From positions 1 to 64,000 of the forward strand of contig NZ_JACRSX010000018.1 of assembly GCF_014384985.1 (NCBI RefSeq): 64,000 nucleotides of DNA, read 5' to 3'. Shown here piece after piece: positions 56,630-63,925 of the stretch. The DNA is from Jutongia huaianensis (GTDB taxonomy: Bacteria > Bacillota > Clostridia > Lachnospirales > Lachnospiraceae). The notes beneath the pieces were generated by a model that was not told the origin of the DNA, ran no database searches, and worked only from the letters and a program-made list of their open reading frames with translations. The translations under genes were made by a program, and so were the position numbers. Position 1 is the first letter of the stretch. Each line of letters starts with the position of its first letter.

Positions 56630-56893
56630 ATGGAAGCAGAATTTGAAAGAGAAGTTCTTGATCGACTTATCAAGATCGAAGGAAAACTTGACGGTTACAA
56701 CAACGCCAAAATCAAGACCTATGAAAACGAAAAAGAAATTCTTCGAATCAAAAGCGATCTTGAAGACGTCCAGAAGACCGTCGCAGATCTCACCGAATCG
56801 AATAAATGGCTTTTCCGAACTGTTGTGGCGGCTATTATCGTCGCGGCCATCGGGCTTTTAACAACCATTGTTCGAACCGGCTTCGGATTATAA
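56630..56893 (+). CDS. XhlA-type holin-associated protein
   Basis: 87 aa: N-terminal coiled coil (ERLVKIEGKL-like region, LDRLIKIEGKL) and a C-terminal membrane helix (FRTVVAAIIVAAIGLLTTIV), the hemolysin XhlA layout. Part of the lysis cassette. Confidence 0.8.
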   Translation: MEAEFEREVLDRLIKIEGKLDGYNNAKIKTYENEKEILRIKSDLEDVQKTVADLTESNKWLFRTVVAAIIVAAIGLLTTIVRTGFGL

Positions 56894-56930
56894 CTGAAAA
56901 CTATTTTTACACCAGAAGGGAGAAAACAAC

Positions 56931-57254
56931 ATGAACATTGAATTTATCATTGAAAACGCTTCAAAAATCATCCTGATTGTGGCCGCAATCTGTACATTGA
57001 TTTCGGTTATCACAGAGTTTACAAAGGGGATCGGCTTCCTGGACAAGATCCCGACAAAGTTCCAGGTTCTTATTCTGTCCCTTGCAATTTGCGTGATCGG
57101 CTTCTTTGCTTACCTGTCTTACGCGTCAATCGCGTTCGTGTGGTATTACCTTGTAGCCGTCATTTTCGCGGCGTTCATCGTGGCGATCGTGTGTTGTAAG
57201 GGCTGGGACTATTTGTTCGAGATCTGGGCCAGATTTTACAGAAAGAAGGACTAA
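56931..57254 (+). CDS. Holin
   Basis: 107 aa with three predicted membrane spans (IILIVAAICTLISVI; VLILSLAICVIGFFAYLSY; YYLVAVIFAAFIVAIV) and a short basic tail. Directly precedes the endolysin; it would release it and the particles. Confidence 0.82.
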   Translation: MNIEFIIENASKIILIVAAICTLISVITEFTKGIGFLDKIPTKFQVLILSLAICVIGFFAYLSYASIAFVWYYLVAVIFAAFIVAIVCCKGWDYLFEIWARFYRKKD

Positions 57255-57257
57255 TCA

Positions 57258-59045
57258 ATGTCGGAAAAAGATTTTGTTATCAAAATCGCGCCGTATGCCA
57301 TGAAAGACGCGGAAGCAAGCGGAATACTTGCTTCCGTAACAATGGCACAGGCAATTTTAGAAAGCGGTTACGGCTCTACTGACCTGGCCGTGAACGCAAA
57401 CAACATTTTCGGAATGAAGTGTTCTTTAAGTGGGAACACCTGGAAAAGCGTCTGGGACGGCGCTTCAAAATATACGAAGACCACAAAAGAACAGAAGAAG
57501 AACGGCGAAGAATATTCCGTCGTTGCCGATTTCCGCGCATACCCGGACATTCAGGCCAGTATAAACGATCATTCGCTTTACTTACTGGGCGCCATGAAAG
57601 GAGCCGCAAAGCGGTATGAAGGACTTTCGGGCGAAACAGATTACAGAAAGGCGATCCAGATCATCAAAAACGGCGGCTACGCCACCGACGTAACATACGT
57701 CGAAAAGATCTGTTCCATCATTGAACGATGGGAACTTCACAAGTACGATGTAAAGGAGAGTGAAGACAAAATGAGTATTGAAATCAAAGAATATCTTCTG
57801 ACAAACAGCCCTTGTTATAAGAGTGGCCGCAGAATCACACCGGCCGGCGGTATGCTTCACAGTATCGGTTGTCCACAGCCGGATCCGAAGGTTATCGCGA
57901 ACAACTTTTCCGTTTCAACGGGCGCGTGCGTTCATGCGGTCGTTGGAAAAGCCGCGGTCGTTTTACAGCTTTTACCGTGGAACTTCCGCGCCTGGCATTG
58001 CGGATCCGGTTCGAACGGAAGCGGAAACAGTTCACTTATCAGCATTGAAATGACAGAACCGGCGACTATTAAGTACACGGGTGGTTCTTCCTGGATTGAA
58101 ACAGGCGACGGAAGCAACACGAAGGCCCATGTCCTGGCAACTTACGCGAACGCCGTCCAGTTCTTCGCGTATATCTGCAAGAAGTACGGCTTCAACCCGG
58201 AAAACAGCAATGTTTTAATGAGCCACCGCGAGGGCCACGCGAAGGGAATCGCGTCGAACCATGGCGATCCCGAACATATCTGGAATAAGTACGGCCTGAC
58301 AATGGATCAGTTCCGAAAGGACGTCAAAAAGGCAATGTCCGGCCAGACCGTCACAACCGTTCCTTCCGCGCCAGTAGACAATACCAGCGACGACAAGAGC
58401 AACCAGAAGATTAACGCCATGAACGGAACCGTTACGGTTATTTATAAGGGCGAAGACGGCCTGAATATCCGAAAGGCGCCTAGCTACACGGCCGCCGTCG
58501 ATCAGATTGTACACGAAGGCGTGTTTACCGTCGTCGGAATCTCCGCCGATGAAAAATGGTATAAGCTGAAAAGCGGCCTGTTCATTACCACGATCCCGGA
58601 TTATGTTTCCTTCAAGGCTACCCAGGAGCAGAAGGAAAGCACCGCCGGAACCGGATATTTCCGCGTTCGTAAGTCCTGGGACAAGGCCGACACTCAGATC
58701 GGCGCCTTCAAGCAGAAGGAAAACGCGATCGAACTTTGCAAGCAGAACAGCGGCTATAAAGTATTCGACAATTCAGGAAAAGAAATTTATCCTTGCGTTG
58801 CCGCCGCGAATGAATCTTTCGTGTTCCGCGTGAAGATTCCTGATTTGCGGATCAGAAAAGGCCCTGGCACAACTTACGACTACCACAAGAAGAACGGCCA
58901 GGCGGTACACACTGGCGTCGGATCCTTTACCATCGTAAAGACGAAGGAAGGCCCAGGCGCGAAGTTGTGGGGCCTGTTGAAGTCCTACGCGACGAACGAA
59001 GACGGCTGGATCGCTCTTGACGATGAATTCGGTTCACGGGTGTAA
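57258..59045 (+). CDS. Two-domain endolysin (glucosaminidase + amidase + SH3)
   Basis: 595 aa. Residues 1-160: glucosaminidase of the LytG type (ASVTMAQAILESGYG, NANNIFGMKC). 175-355: amidase_2, with His in MLHSIGCPQP, WHCGSGSNG and SHREGHAKG as zinc-binding/catalytic parts. Two SH3-like domains follow (DGLNIRKAPSYTAAVDQI; LRIRKGPGTTYDYHKK). Bifunctional wall hydrolase for particle release. 3 bases after the holin. Confidence 0.92.
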   Translation: MSEKDFVIKIAPYAMKDAEASGILASVTMAQAILESGYGSTDLAVNANNIFGMKCSLSGNTWKSVWDGASKYTKTTKEQKKNGEEYSVVADFRAYPDIQASINDHSLYLLGAMKGAAKRYEGLSGETDYRKAIQIIKNGGYATDVTYVEKICSIIERWELHKYDVKESEDKMSIEIKEYLLTNSPCYKSGRRITPAGGMLHSIGCPQPDPKVIANNFSVSTGACVHAVVGKAAVVLQLLPWNFRAWHCGSGSNGSGNSSLISIEMTEPATIKYTGGSSWIETGDGSNTKAHVLATYANAVQFFAYICKKYGFNPENSNVLMSHREGHAKGIASNHGDPEHIWNKYGLTMDQFRKDVKKAMSGQTVTTVPSAPVDNTSDDKSNQKINAMNGTVTVIYKGEDGLNIRKAPSYTAAVDQIVHEGVFTVVGISADEKWYKLKSGLFITTIPDYVSFKATQEQKESTAGTGYFRVRKSWDKADTQIGAFKQKENAIELCKQNSGYKVFDNSGKEIYPCVAAANESFVFRVKIPDLRIRKGPGTTYDYHKKNGQAVHTGVGSFTIVKTKEGPGAKLWGLLKSYATNEDGWIALDDEFGSRV

Positions 59046-59091
59046 TACACTTTAGAATTTTGAATTTATAACAAATATTTACAACTTACAC

Positions 59092-59120
59092 TTTACAGTT
59101 TATAAAATGTATGATACAAT
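59092..59120 (+). promoter_or_regulatory. Promoter upstream of a non-coding interval
   Basis: TTTACA 59092-59097, 17 bases, TACAAT 59115-59120. No gene with a ribosome site follows before the terminator at 59262. Confidence 0.6.
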
Positions 59121-59126
59121 GGGCGC

Positions 59127-59294
59127 AAGGGAAGGGGGTATAAGGGGGAAACAAAATCCCCGACCAATTTCCAGGCAGAACAGGCGGCGCGGAAATGCCC
59201 GTCCGAACGCGCCAGCCGCCCAGATTTGCGTTTTAATGCCGTAAGTGGACAAATACACAATAAGCCCCGGAAAATCCATTTCCGGGGCTTTTAT
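59127..59294 (+). ncRNA. Candidate small RNA of the element
   Basis: About 165 bases between a good promoter and a strong terminator, GC-rich, with runs of purines then the block ggcggcgcgg/ccgcc-like parts that can pair. The only frames are a 13-codon one starting at the internal ATG near 59193. May regulate the element; target unknown. Confidence 0.45.
59262..59294 (+). terminator. Strong terminator
   Basis: A perfect 12-bp stem aagccccggaaa/tttccggggctt with a 5-base loop and TTTT. Confidence 0.85.
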
Positions 59295-59337
59295 GCGTTC
59301 GTGGGATATATTCTGATATTCTCTGACAAACTCTGAT

Positions 59338-59592
59338 TTATTCTGATTTATTCTGTTCTTTCTTTTTCAGGACGGCGTCGTTCACAATTTCAATGAATTG
59401 CGATTCTGGGATTCCGGTCGCTTCTGTAAATACGTCGATATACCGACAGTATTCAGAGTGCCAGTGTTCGAAGCCTTCCTTGCTACCAGACAGGAACGCT
59501 TCTTCCATCTTCTCATACGCGCCCACCGTCTTTTCGACGGCGGCGTCAAATGCTTCTTTCCATTCCGTGATTCTTCCTTTCCGGGCGGCCAC
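59338..59592 (-). CDS. Small element protein, unknown
   Basis: 84 aa, charged helices (EWKEAFDAAVEKTVGAYEKMEEAF). GTG start at 59592 overlaps a strong gggcggcc/ggccgccc hairpin, which may control translation. Same strand as the two genes upstream. Confidence 0.5.
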   Translation of the reverse strand: MAARKGRITEWKEAFDAAVEKTVGAYEKMEEAFLSGSKEGFEHWHSEYCRYIDVFTEATGIPESQFIEIVNDAVLKKKEQNKSE

Positions 59593-59611
59593 ACCGGCCG
59601 CCCTGTTCCTA

Positions 59612-60064
59612 TTATGCCAATATTTCCGAAGCTACTTGTCTATAATGTTTCTGAATTGCAGTTGATGTCTTCACAGTCTGACTTTCTTCGCCATAGTCCC
59701 AGGCTTCGCGCTGGATCCGATCGGTGAGGTCTTCGGCCATTTGGTTAAAGTAGGCGGCAACTTCTGAACGGTCGATTTCGGTTCTGATTTCGATTGTCGC
59801 GTGTTCTTTATTCCAGGTTCGCGCTTCGGCGGCCTTGAATCGGTCACTGATGAAAATTCCGATCGGCCAGAAACAAAGGTTGTGCTTCGCCTGGCTGATT
59901 TTGCCGCGCTTTGAAATCTTGCGAAGGCTATGATCGGAGCCGCACCAGTCAGGATCCCCGGCGGAGTGTTCCACGAAGTAAAGCCCGTTGTCGTTCTTGA
60001 AGAAGGCGTCCTTGATTTCCACAACCATTCCTGTTTTGATTTCCATTCCGTTTTTATCTAACAT
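59612..60064 (-). CDS. Conserved element protein, unknown
   Basis: 150 aa: DKNGMEIKTGMVVEIKDAFFKNDNGLYFV, GDPDWCGSDHSLRKISK. I recognise similar proteins from integrative elements of gut Firmicutes but not their function. agaggt precedes the ATG, under the operator-bearing promoter at 60098-60126. Confidence 0.65.
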   Translation of the reverse strand: MLDKNGMEIKTGMVVEIKDAFFKNDNGLYFVEHSAGDPDWCGSDHSLRKISKRGKISQAKHNLCFWPIGIFISDRFKAAEARTWNKEHATIEIRTEIDRSEVAAYFNQMAEDLTDRIQREAWDYGEESQTVKTSTAIQKHYRQVASEILA

Positions 60065-60097
60065 TTTGATTACCTCTTTTCTTTATCTTATGTTTAC

Positions 60098-60126
60098 ATT
60101 ATACACTATAAAGTGTAATATGTCAA
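60098..60126 (-). promoter_or_regulatory. Minus-strand promoter with ACACT-N4-AGTGT operator
   Basis: On the minus strand: TTGACA (60126-60121), 17-base spacer, TATAAT (60103-60098). The palindrome acactataaagtgt (60103-60116) is the reverse complement of the site at 36485-36498. Confidence 0.82.
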
Positions 60127-60191
60127 GAATAAATGTAAAGAAAATGATTAAAAACAGAAAGAAATATTTTCTATAATACACGAAAAAGTGT

Positions 60192-60215
60192 AAAATAAAA
60201 GGGCCTTCCGGCCCT
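60192..60215 (-). terminator. Minus-strand terminator
   Basis: Stem agggcc/ggccct with a 4-base loop; on the minus strand it is followed by TTTTATTTT. Ends the 60216-60464 gene. Confidence 0.75.
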
Positions 60216-60464
60216 CTATAATTCGGCGACATACTCCATACCGTCGAAACTGACGAAGCCGCCGGCGTCCAGGATGGATTGAAGCGCCTTCTTTCCGCCA
60301 CACGGAATATAAGGAACCAGGATCCCGAACTGGTCGCGGTCGTGACTGAAAGCGATCCAACCCTTACCGGCTTCATAGAGCGCCCAACCGGTAACGACTC
60401 TAGCAATCTTGTTTGTTCCGAATTTTGTATTTTTAAGTCTTCTGATTTCCATATCTACCACCAT
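60216..60464 (-). CDS. Small element protein, unknown
   Basis: 82 aa, one compact beta-rich domain (GWALYEAGKGWIAFSHDRDQ). ATG at 60464 has agaaggg upstream; 60452 is possible. Driven by the 60510-60538 promoter, divergent from the HTH gene. Confidence 0.6.
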   Translation of the reverse strand: MVVDMEIRRLKNTKFGTNKIARVVTGWALYEAGKGWIAFSHDRDQFGILVPYIPCGGKKALQSILDAGGFVSFDGMEYVAEL

Positions 60465-60509
60465 TTTAACCCTTCTGCTGGATGTTTATTTCCTTTGCTT
60501 TATGATATT

Positions 60510-60538
60510 ATAATACACTATATAGTGTAAAATGTCAA
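60510..60538 (-). promoter_or_regulatory. Minus-strand promoter with ACACT-N4-AGTGT operator
   Basis: On the minus strand: TTGACA (60538-60533), 17 bases, TATTAT (60515-60510); palindrome acactatatagtgt at 60515-60528. Confidence 0.8.
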
Positions 60539-60585
60539 GTATAAATGTAAAGAAAAAGATTAAAAGATAAAGAAATATTTTCAAC

Positions 60586-60614
60586 TTGACATTCTAAAGT
60601 GTATAAAGTAAAAT
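60586..60614 (+). promoter_or_regulatory. Promoter of the small HTH gene, with a half operator
   Basis: TTGACA 60586-60591, 17 bases, TAAAAT 60609-60614. The spacer carries taaagtgt, a half site of the shared palindrome. Confidence 0.75.
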
Positions 60615-60643
60615 AACATACACAACAGAAAGGGGTTGATCGA

Positions 60644-60862
60644 ATGGATATGAACACGGCGGAAAAGATCCGCTTCCTGGCCGGCCGGCGAAATATGACA
60701 ATGGGCGACCTGGCAGAAGGAACAAACCAGACGCGACAGAATTTTTCCAACAAAATGACGCGGTGCAATTTTAAAGAATCCGAACTTGCGGAGATCGCCG
60801 GCGTCCTGGGTTGTGAATTGAAAATTGTATTTGTAGACAAACAAACAGGCGATGAAATTTAA
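60644..60862 (+). CDS. Small XRE-like HTH protein
   Basis: 72 aa, HTH with MTMGDLAEGTNQTRQNFSNK and GVLGCELKIVF. aaagggg upstream. It is the best candidate to bind the ACACT-N4-AGTGT sites at both ends of the element; this is inference from position and the half site in its own promoter. Confidence 0.72.
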   Translation: MDMNTAEKIRFLAGRRNMTMGDLAEGTNQTRQNFSNKMTRCNFKESELAEIAGVLGCELKIVFVDKQTGDEI

Positions 60863-60892
60863 CGAAAAAGTAAGACATGAAAGGAAAAGTTT

Positions 60893-61555
60893 ATGTATAA
60901 TAAAATAGATTTGCGCGAAGTTCCGGCTGAAAGGCTGAAAGAAATTAGTCTGGATCTGGTAAACATCGACGCCCAGGCGCCAGAATTCGAACCGAACAGA
61001 CAGTTCTATTTCATGGCAAAAGCCAGGGACTACGTGAAGCGGAAGTCCGCCGAATTAGGACGTCCCATGACCTTTTTTACTCAAACATTCGGGTGTGCAG
61101 TGAATGCACAATATTTTACACAAGTTGTAGAAGAAGAAAAGGATCTGTTGTATCGGCTGGCGTATAATATTATGCAAAATACGACGGATTCCGAGGATGC
61201 TGTTGCGGAAGCTATATGTAAGGCCTGGGAAAGCCGGAAAAAATTAAGAAAACCGGAAAACTTTAGAAGCTGGTTGATTCGGATTACCATAAATACCGCC
61301 AAAAATATGACGGTAAAAAGAAATCATATGAGACCGGTAGATGATATAGAACCATACTGTCAAAATCAGCAGGAAGTGTCGGGTGATATTTGGTATTGTC
61401 TGGAACAGTTAAAGCAAAAGGAGCGAATTGTTGTTATCTTGTATTACTACAAGGGATTTTCAGTAAAAGAGATTGCCGGGATTTTGCAGATTCCAGAGGG
61501 GACGGTAAAGTCGCGGCTTTCCAAAGCAAGAGAAAATTTAAGAAAATTGATATGA
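60893..61555 (+). CDS. Chimeric gene: element-borne MiaB-like N-terminus fused to host ECF sigma factor
   Basis: 220 aa. Residues 1-~75 (REVPAERLKEISLD; FYFMAKARDYVKRKSAELGR; TFGCAVNA) match the N-terminus of Lachnospiraceae MiaB up to the first cluster cysteine TFGC. From residue 78 the sequence switches to ECF sigma: region 2 (EEEKDLLYRLAYNIMQNTTD) and region 4 (SVKEIAGILQIPEGTVKSRL). The switch is at the acaag core. The reading frame is open throughout, so a sigma with a foreign 77-residue head could be made from an element promoter. The anti-sigma gene follows. Confidence 0.85.
   Translation: MYNKIDLREVPAERLKEISLDLVNIDAQAPEFEPNRQFYFMAKARDYVKRKSAELGRPMTFFTQTFGCAVNAQYFTQVVEEEKDLLYRLAYNIMQNTTDSEDAVAEAICKAWESRKKLRKPENFRSWLIRITINTAKNMTVKRNHMRPVDDIEPYCQNQQEVSGDIWYCLEQLKQKERIVVILYYYKGFSVKEIAGILQIPEGTVKSRLSKARENLRKLI
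61120..61124. other. attR core (acaag)
   Basis: The right copy of the shared 5 bp. To its left is element DNA ending a miaB-like fragment; to its right ttgtagaagaagaa is host sigma gene. Confidence 0.7.
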
Positions 61556-61566
61556 GGAGGATGAAC

Positions 61567-62736
61567 ATGATGGATCAATTTGATCGGGAAATTTCGGATC
61601 GTTTACAGCAGGAGGCAAAACCATTGCCGTTAGAATATACAGAAAAGATAGATCGTGTATTAGAGGGGCTTTCTGAGAAAACAGAAATCCGCCGTAAACC
61701 GGTTTCGTATTGGAAATATGCTGCGGCGTTGTTGCTGTTTGCGGTGTTGACGACAACGGGAACACAGGCGGCGGTAAATTTATATAGTAAACATATGACC
61801 GAAATGAACGAGGGGGAGAAGAAGGATATAAACAGAAAAACACAATCAGCAAAAACCGACGAAGACAGTTTTTCGAGAGAATTAACAGGAGAAGAGCAGG
61901 AACGGTTAGAGAAGCTGCGGAATAAATACGAAACAGAAGGTGTATTTCCGCAGGAAAAGCTTTTGGAAGTAGAAAAAATCAAAGATGTATCGGATCAAAG
62001 GCCGGTATATTGTTATGAAAACAGCACATTTTATTTGCCGGAAGAGATGTTGACCAGACAGCAGATGCTGCAGATAGTTGATTTCTGGGAAAGAAGAGAT
62101 TATGCGGTGTCAATGGAAAATAAGCAGGCAGAGGAAAAAAGCAAAGATCAGAATATTTCACAGGAAAAAGCAATTGAAATTGCAAAAGAATATGCGGAGA
62201 AGTTGTATGGCGTGGATTGTGCAGATGCCGTGTCAACCATAGAGTATGATAAGACACAATTATCGGTTGATGCGGATGCATCCAGTTATTATGTTACTCT
62301 GGAAAAGGAGACTTGGAAATATAGTATAACAGTGGAAGTTGATTCAGAGAACGGATCGGTAAATCAGATTGACTTAGAAAATAAGAAGGAAGAGGAATGC
62401 GCTGCCGGAGTGGTGCCGGACGAGAAGTTTTACCGTAAGAATGTGAAAAAGGTATTGCAGTATTTTGATAAGCTTAATCTGAAAAAGGATATTTCAAGCA
62501 TTCGGATGATATACAAATTAAAAGAAGATGGTACTTTAAACAGGGGAAATGTAAAGTATATGGTACGGCTGCGGAATGGAAGCGCAGGTGTTGTAATGTA
62601 CAGTGTATCCACAAAAGATTTGTACAGATTTTATAGAATATCAGATTATAAAGTGGCGATGCAGATGGAAGACCAGGCATGTGAAAAACAAAGGGATAGG
62701 GGATTGGTTATTTATAACAAGTTGATTATGAAGTGA
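61567..62736 (+). CDS. Anti-sigma factor-like membrane protein
   Basis: 389 aa. A cytoplasmic N-terminal ~55 residues (FDREISDRLQQEAKPLPLEYTEKIDRVL), one membrane helix (YWKYAAALLLFAVLTTTGTQAAV), and a large extracellular part with a PepSY-like segment. aggagg is 6 bases before ATG 61567. It directly follows the sigma gene, the standard ECF/anti-sigma order. Confidence 0.75.
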   Translation: MMDQFDREISDRLQQEAKPLPLEYTEKIDRVLEGLSEKTEIRRKPVSYWKYAAALLLFAVLTTTGTQAAVNLYSKHMTEMNEGEKKDINRKTQSAKTDEDSFSRELTGEEQERLEKLRNKYETEGVFPQEKLLEVEKIKDVSDQRPVYCYENSTFYLPEEMLTRQQMLQIVDFWERRDYAVSMENKQAEEKSKDQNISQEKAIEIAKEYAEKLYGVDCADAVSTIEYDKTQLSVDADASSYYVTLEKETWKYSITVEVDSENGSVNQIDLENKKEEECAAGVVPDEKFYRKNVKKVLQYFDKLNLKKDISSIRMIYKLKEDGTLNRGNVKYMVRLRNGSAGVVMYSVSTKDLYRFYRISDYKVAMQMEDQACEKQRDRGLVIYNKLIMK

Positions 62737-62770
62737 AATATAAAATTATGAAGTGTATGAGGAGGCAATT

Positions 62771-63196
62771 ATGAAATAGAAGAAAAAAAGAGGTCTCAGT
62801 GTGTTATTTGCTATGGTTATGTGTTTGTCAATTTTTCTACAAAACAATATCACAGAAGTACGAGCAACGCAGGTTTCTGAAGACAGGTTATTGGAAAGTT
62901 CTTTGGATGTTGCAGAAAATGAATATCAAGGAGATGAAATAGGAGTAGGTGTTATTTTAGCAAATCAACAGGAAAGAAAAATTGATGAGAATGCTAGTAT
63001 TGTGGGAAATGGAGTTAGATTAAGAAAACGTCCCAATGTTGATGCGACTATACTGGAACTTATGTATAATAATGAATCGGTATGTATTAACTATACAAAA
63101 AGCGGAGAAACAGGAGGAAGATGGTTCTATGTGAAAAGAGTAAAAACGGGAACATGGGGATGGGTAAAGCACAACTATGTTTATGAATGGGATTAG
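62771..63196 (+). pseudogene. Secreted SH3-domain protein with amber codon 3
   Basis: The ATG at 62771 has aggagg 5 bases upstream, but codon 3 is TAG (62777-62779). Reading on gives the signal peptide KKKRGLSVLFAMVMCLSIFL and a bacterial SH3 domain (NGVRLRKRPNVDATILEL; GRWFYVKRVKTGTWGWVKH). Translation from GTG 62801 would lose the basic n-region. Possible recent null mutation, reassignment or sequencing error. Confidence 0.7.
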
Positions 63197-63234
63197 ATGT
63201 AGATAATATTATGTTATATTTTGCTTCATAAAAG

Positions 63235-63287
63235 CCAAAGAGATCTTGCAGAGATGTTGAAACCTTTGCAGGATCTTTTTGGTTTTT
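63235..63287 (+). terminator. Terminator of the sigma/anti-sigma operon
   Basis: A long stem ccaaagagatcttgcagag / ctttgcaggatctttttgg (several wobbles) with a ~10-base loop and TTTTT. Confidence 0.82.
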
Positions 63288-63388
63288 AAGGTTGATTTAA
63301 GGTACATCACTTATCATAGCCATATCATCAAAACAGATCAAAGTATTCAGGCGTTTTGAAAGATGCTTTGGAAAAGGGGGATAAGCCT

Positions 63389-63925
63389 ATGAGAAAGAGA
63401 TGGAACAAACGATTTGCAGTGGTTGTGCTGGCAGCGGCAGTATCGGTATACACAGTACCAAAAACAGGACTTCTGGCGGCATTAGGGTTAAATCAGACGA
63501 CGGAGGCGGAGGAGACTTCTTCGGATCAGAAGGGGCCCGGTGGAAACGGAACACCGCCGGAGCCACCGAGTGGAGCCGCATCGGGTGGGGCAATCGGCGG
63601 AGACCAGCCGGGAGATGCACCGGGGACACCGCCAAGCGGAGTACCGGATGGAGGTCCGGGAGGACAGGGACAGCCGGGAGGTGGTTCGGGAGGACAGGGA
63701 CAGCCGGGAGGTGGTTCGGGAGGAGCACCGGGTGGAACATCCTCCGGTGTTTCTGATTATTCGGCTGTGAATAAGCTGACTTCGGATGCAGTTCTGGATG
63801 GACAGACCATTACTTCAACGGGAACAGATGAAAATGCCGTGAATGTATCGGAAGGAGCCAAGAGACCGTTTCAAGTTTTGTGTAAACTCAAAAAACTGAC
63901 ACAAGATTTTATTGATAGTTATTAA
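63389..63925 (+). pseudogene. Gly/Pro-rich surface protein truncated by an insertion sequence
   Basis: Signal peptide (FAVVVLAAAVSVYTVP), a Gly/Pro/Ser-rich linker, then LTSDAVLDGQTITSTGTDENAV, the start of a carbohydrate-binding adhesin-like beta-helix domain. At 63862 the sequence becomes an IS end and the frame stops at 63925 after 21 foreign residues. Start at 63389 follows aggggg. Confidence 0.65.
63661..63720 (+). repeat. Perfect 30-bp tandem duplication
   Basis: Two identical 30-bp copies (63661-63690, 63691-63720), each encoding GQGQPGGGSG-type decapeptides in the linker of the surface protein. Confidence 0.9.

Larger units (their letters stand above)
35214..61124. mobile_element. 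Integrated 25.9-kb element: serine recombinase, headless contractile tail, lysis genes and DGR
   Basis: The ends are defined by the core acaag at 35214-35218 and 61120-61124; deleting one core plus everything between restores a sigma-factor reading frame. Inside, codon use shifts to GAA/GCC/TTC/CCG-rich. Contents: large serine recombinase, repressor, complete contractile-tail set, lysis genes, DGR, and small control genes at the right end. No head, portal or terminase gene was found in any frame. Reading: a mobile tailocin-like element, or a remnant phage whose head module was lost. Confidence 0.85.

Noticed and set aside
63387..63740. 117-codon minus-strand frame in the Gly-rich gene
   Set aside because: Pro/His/Leu-rich product is the antisense of the Gly/Pro linker repeats.
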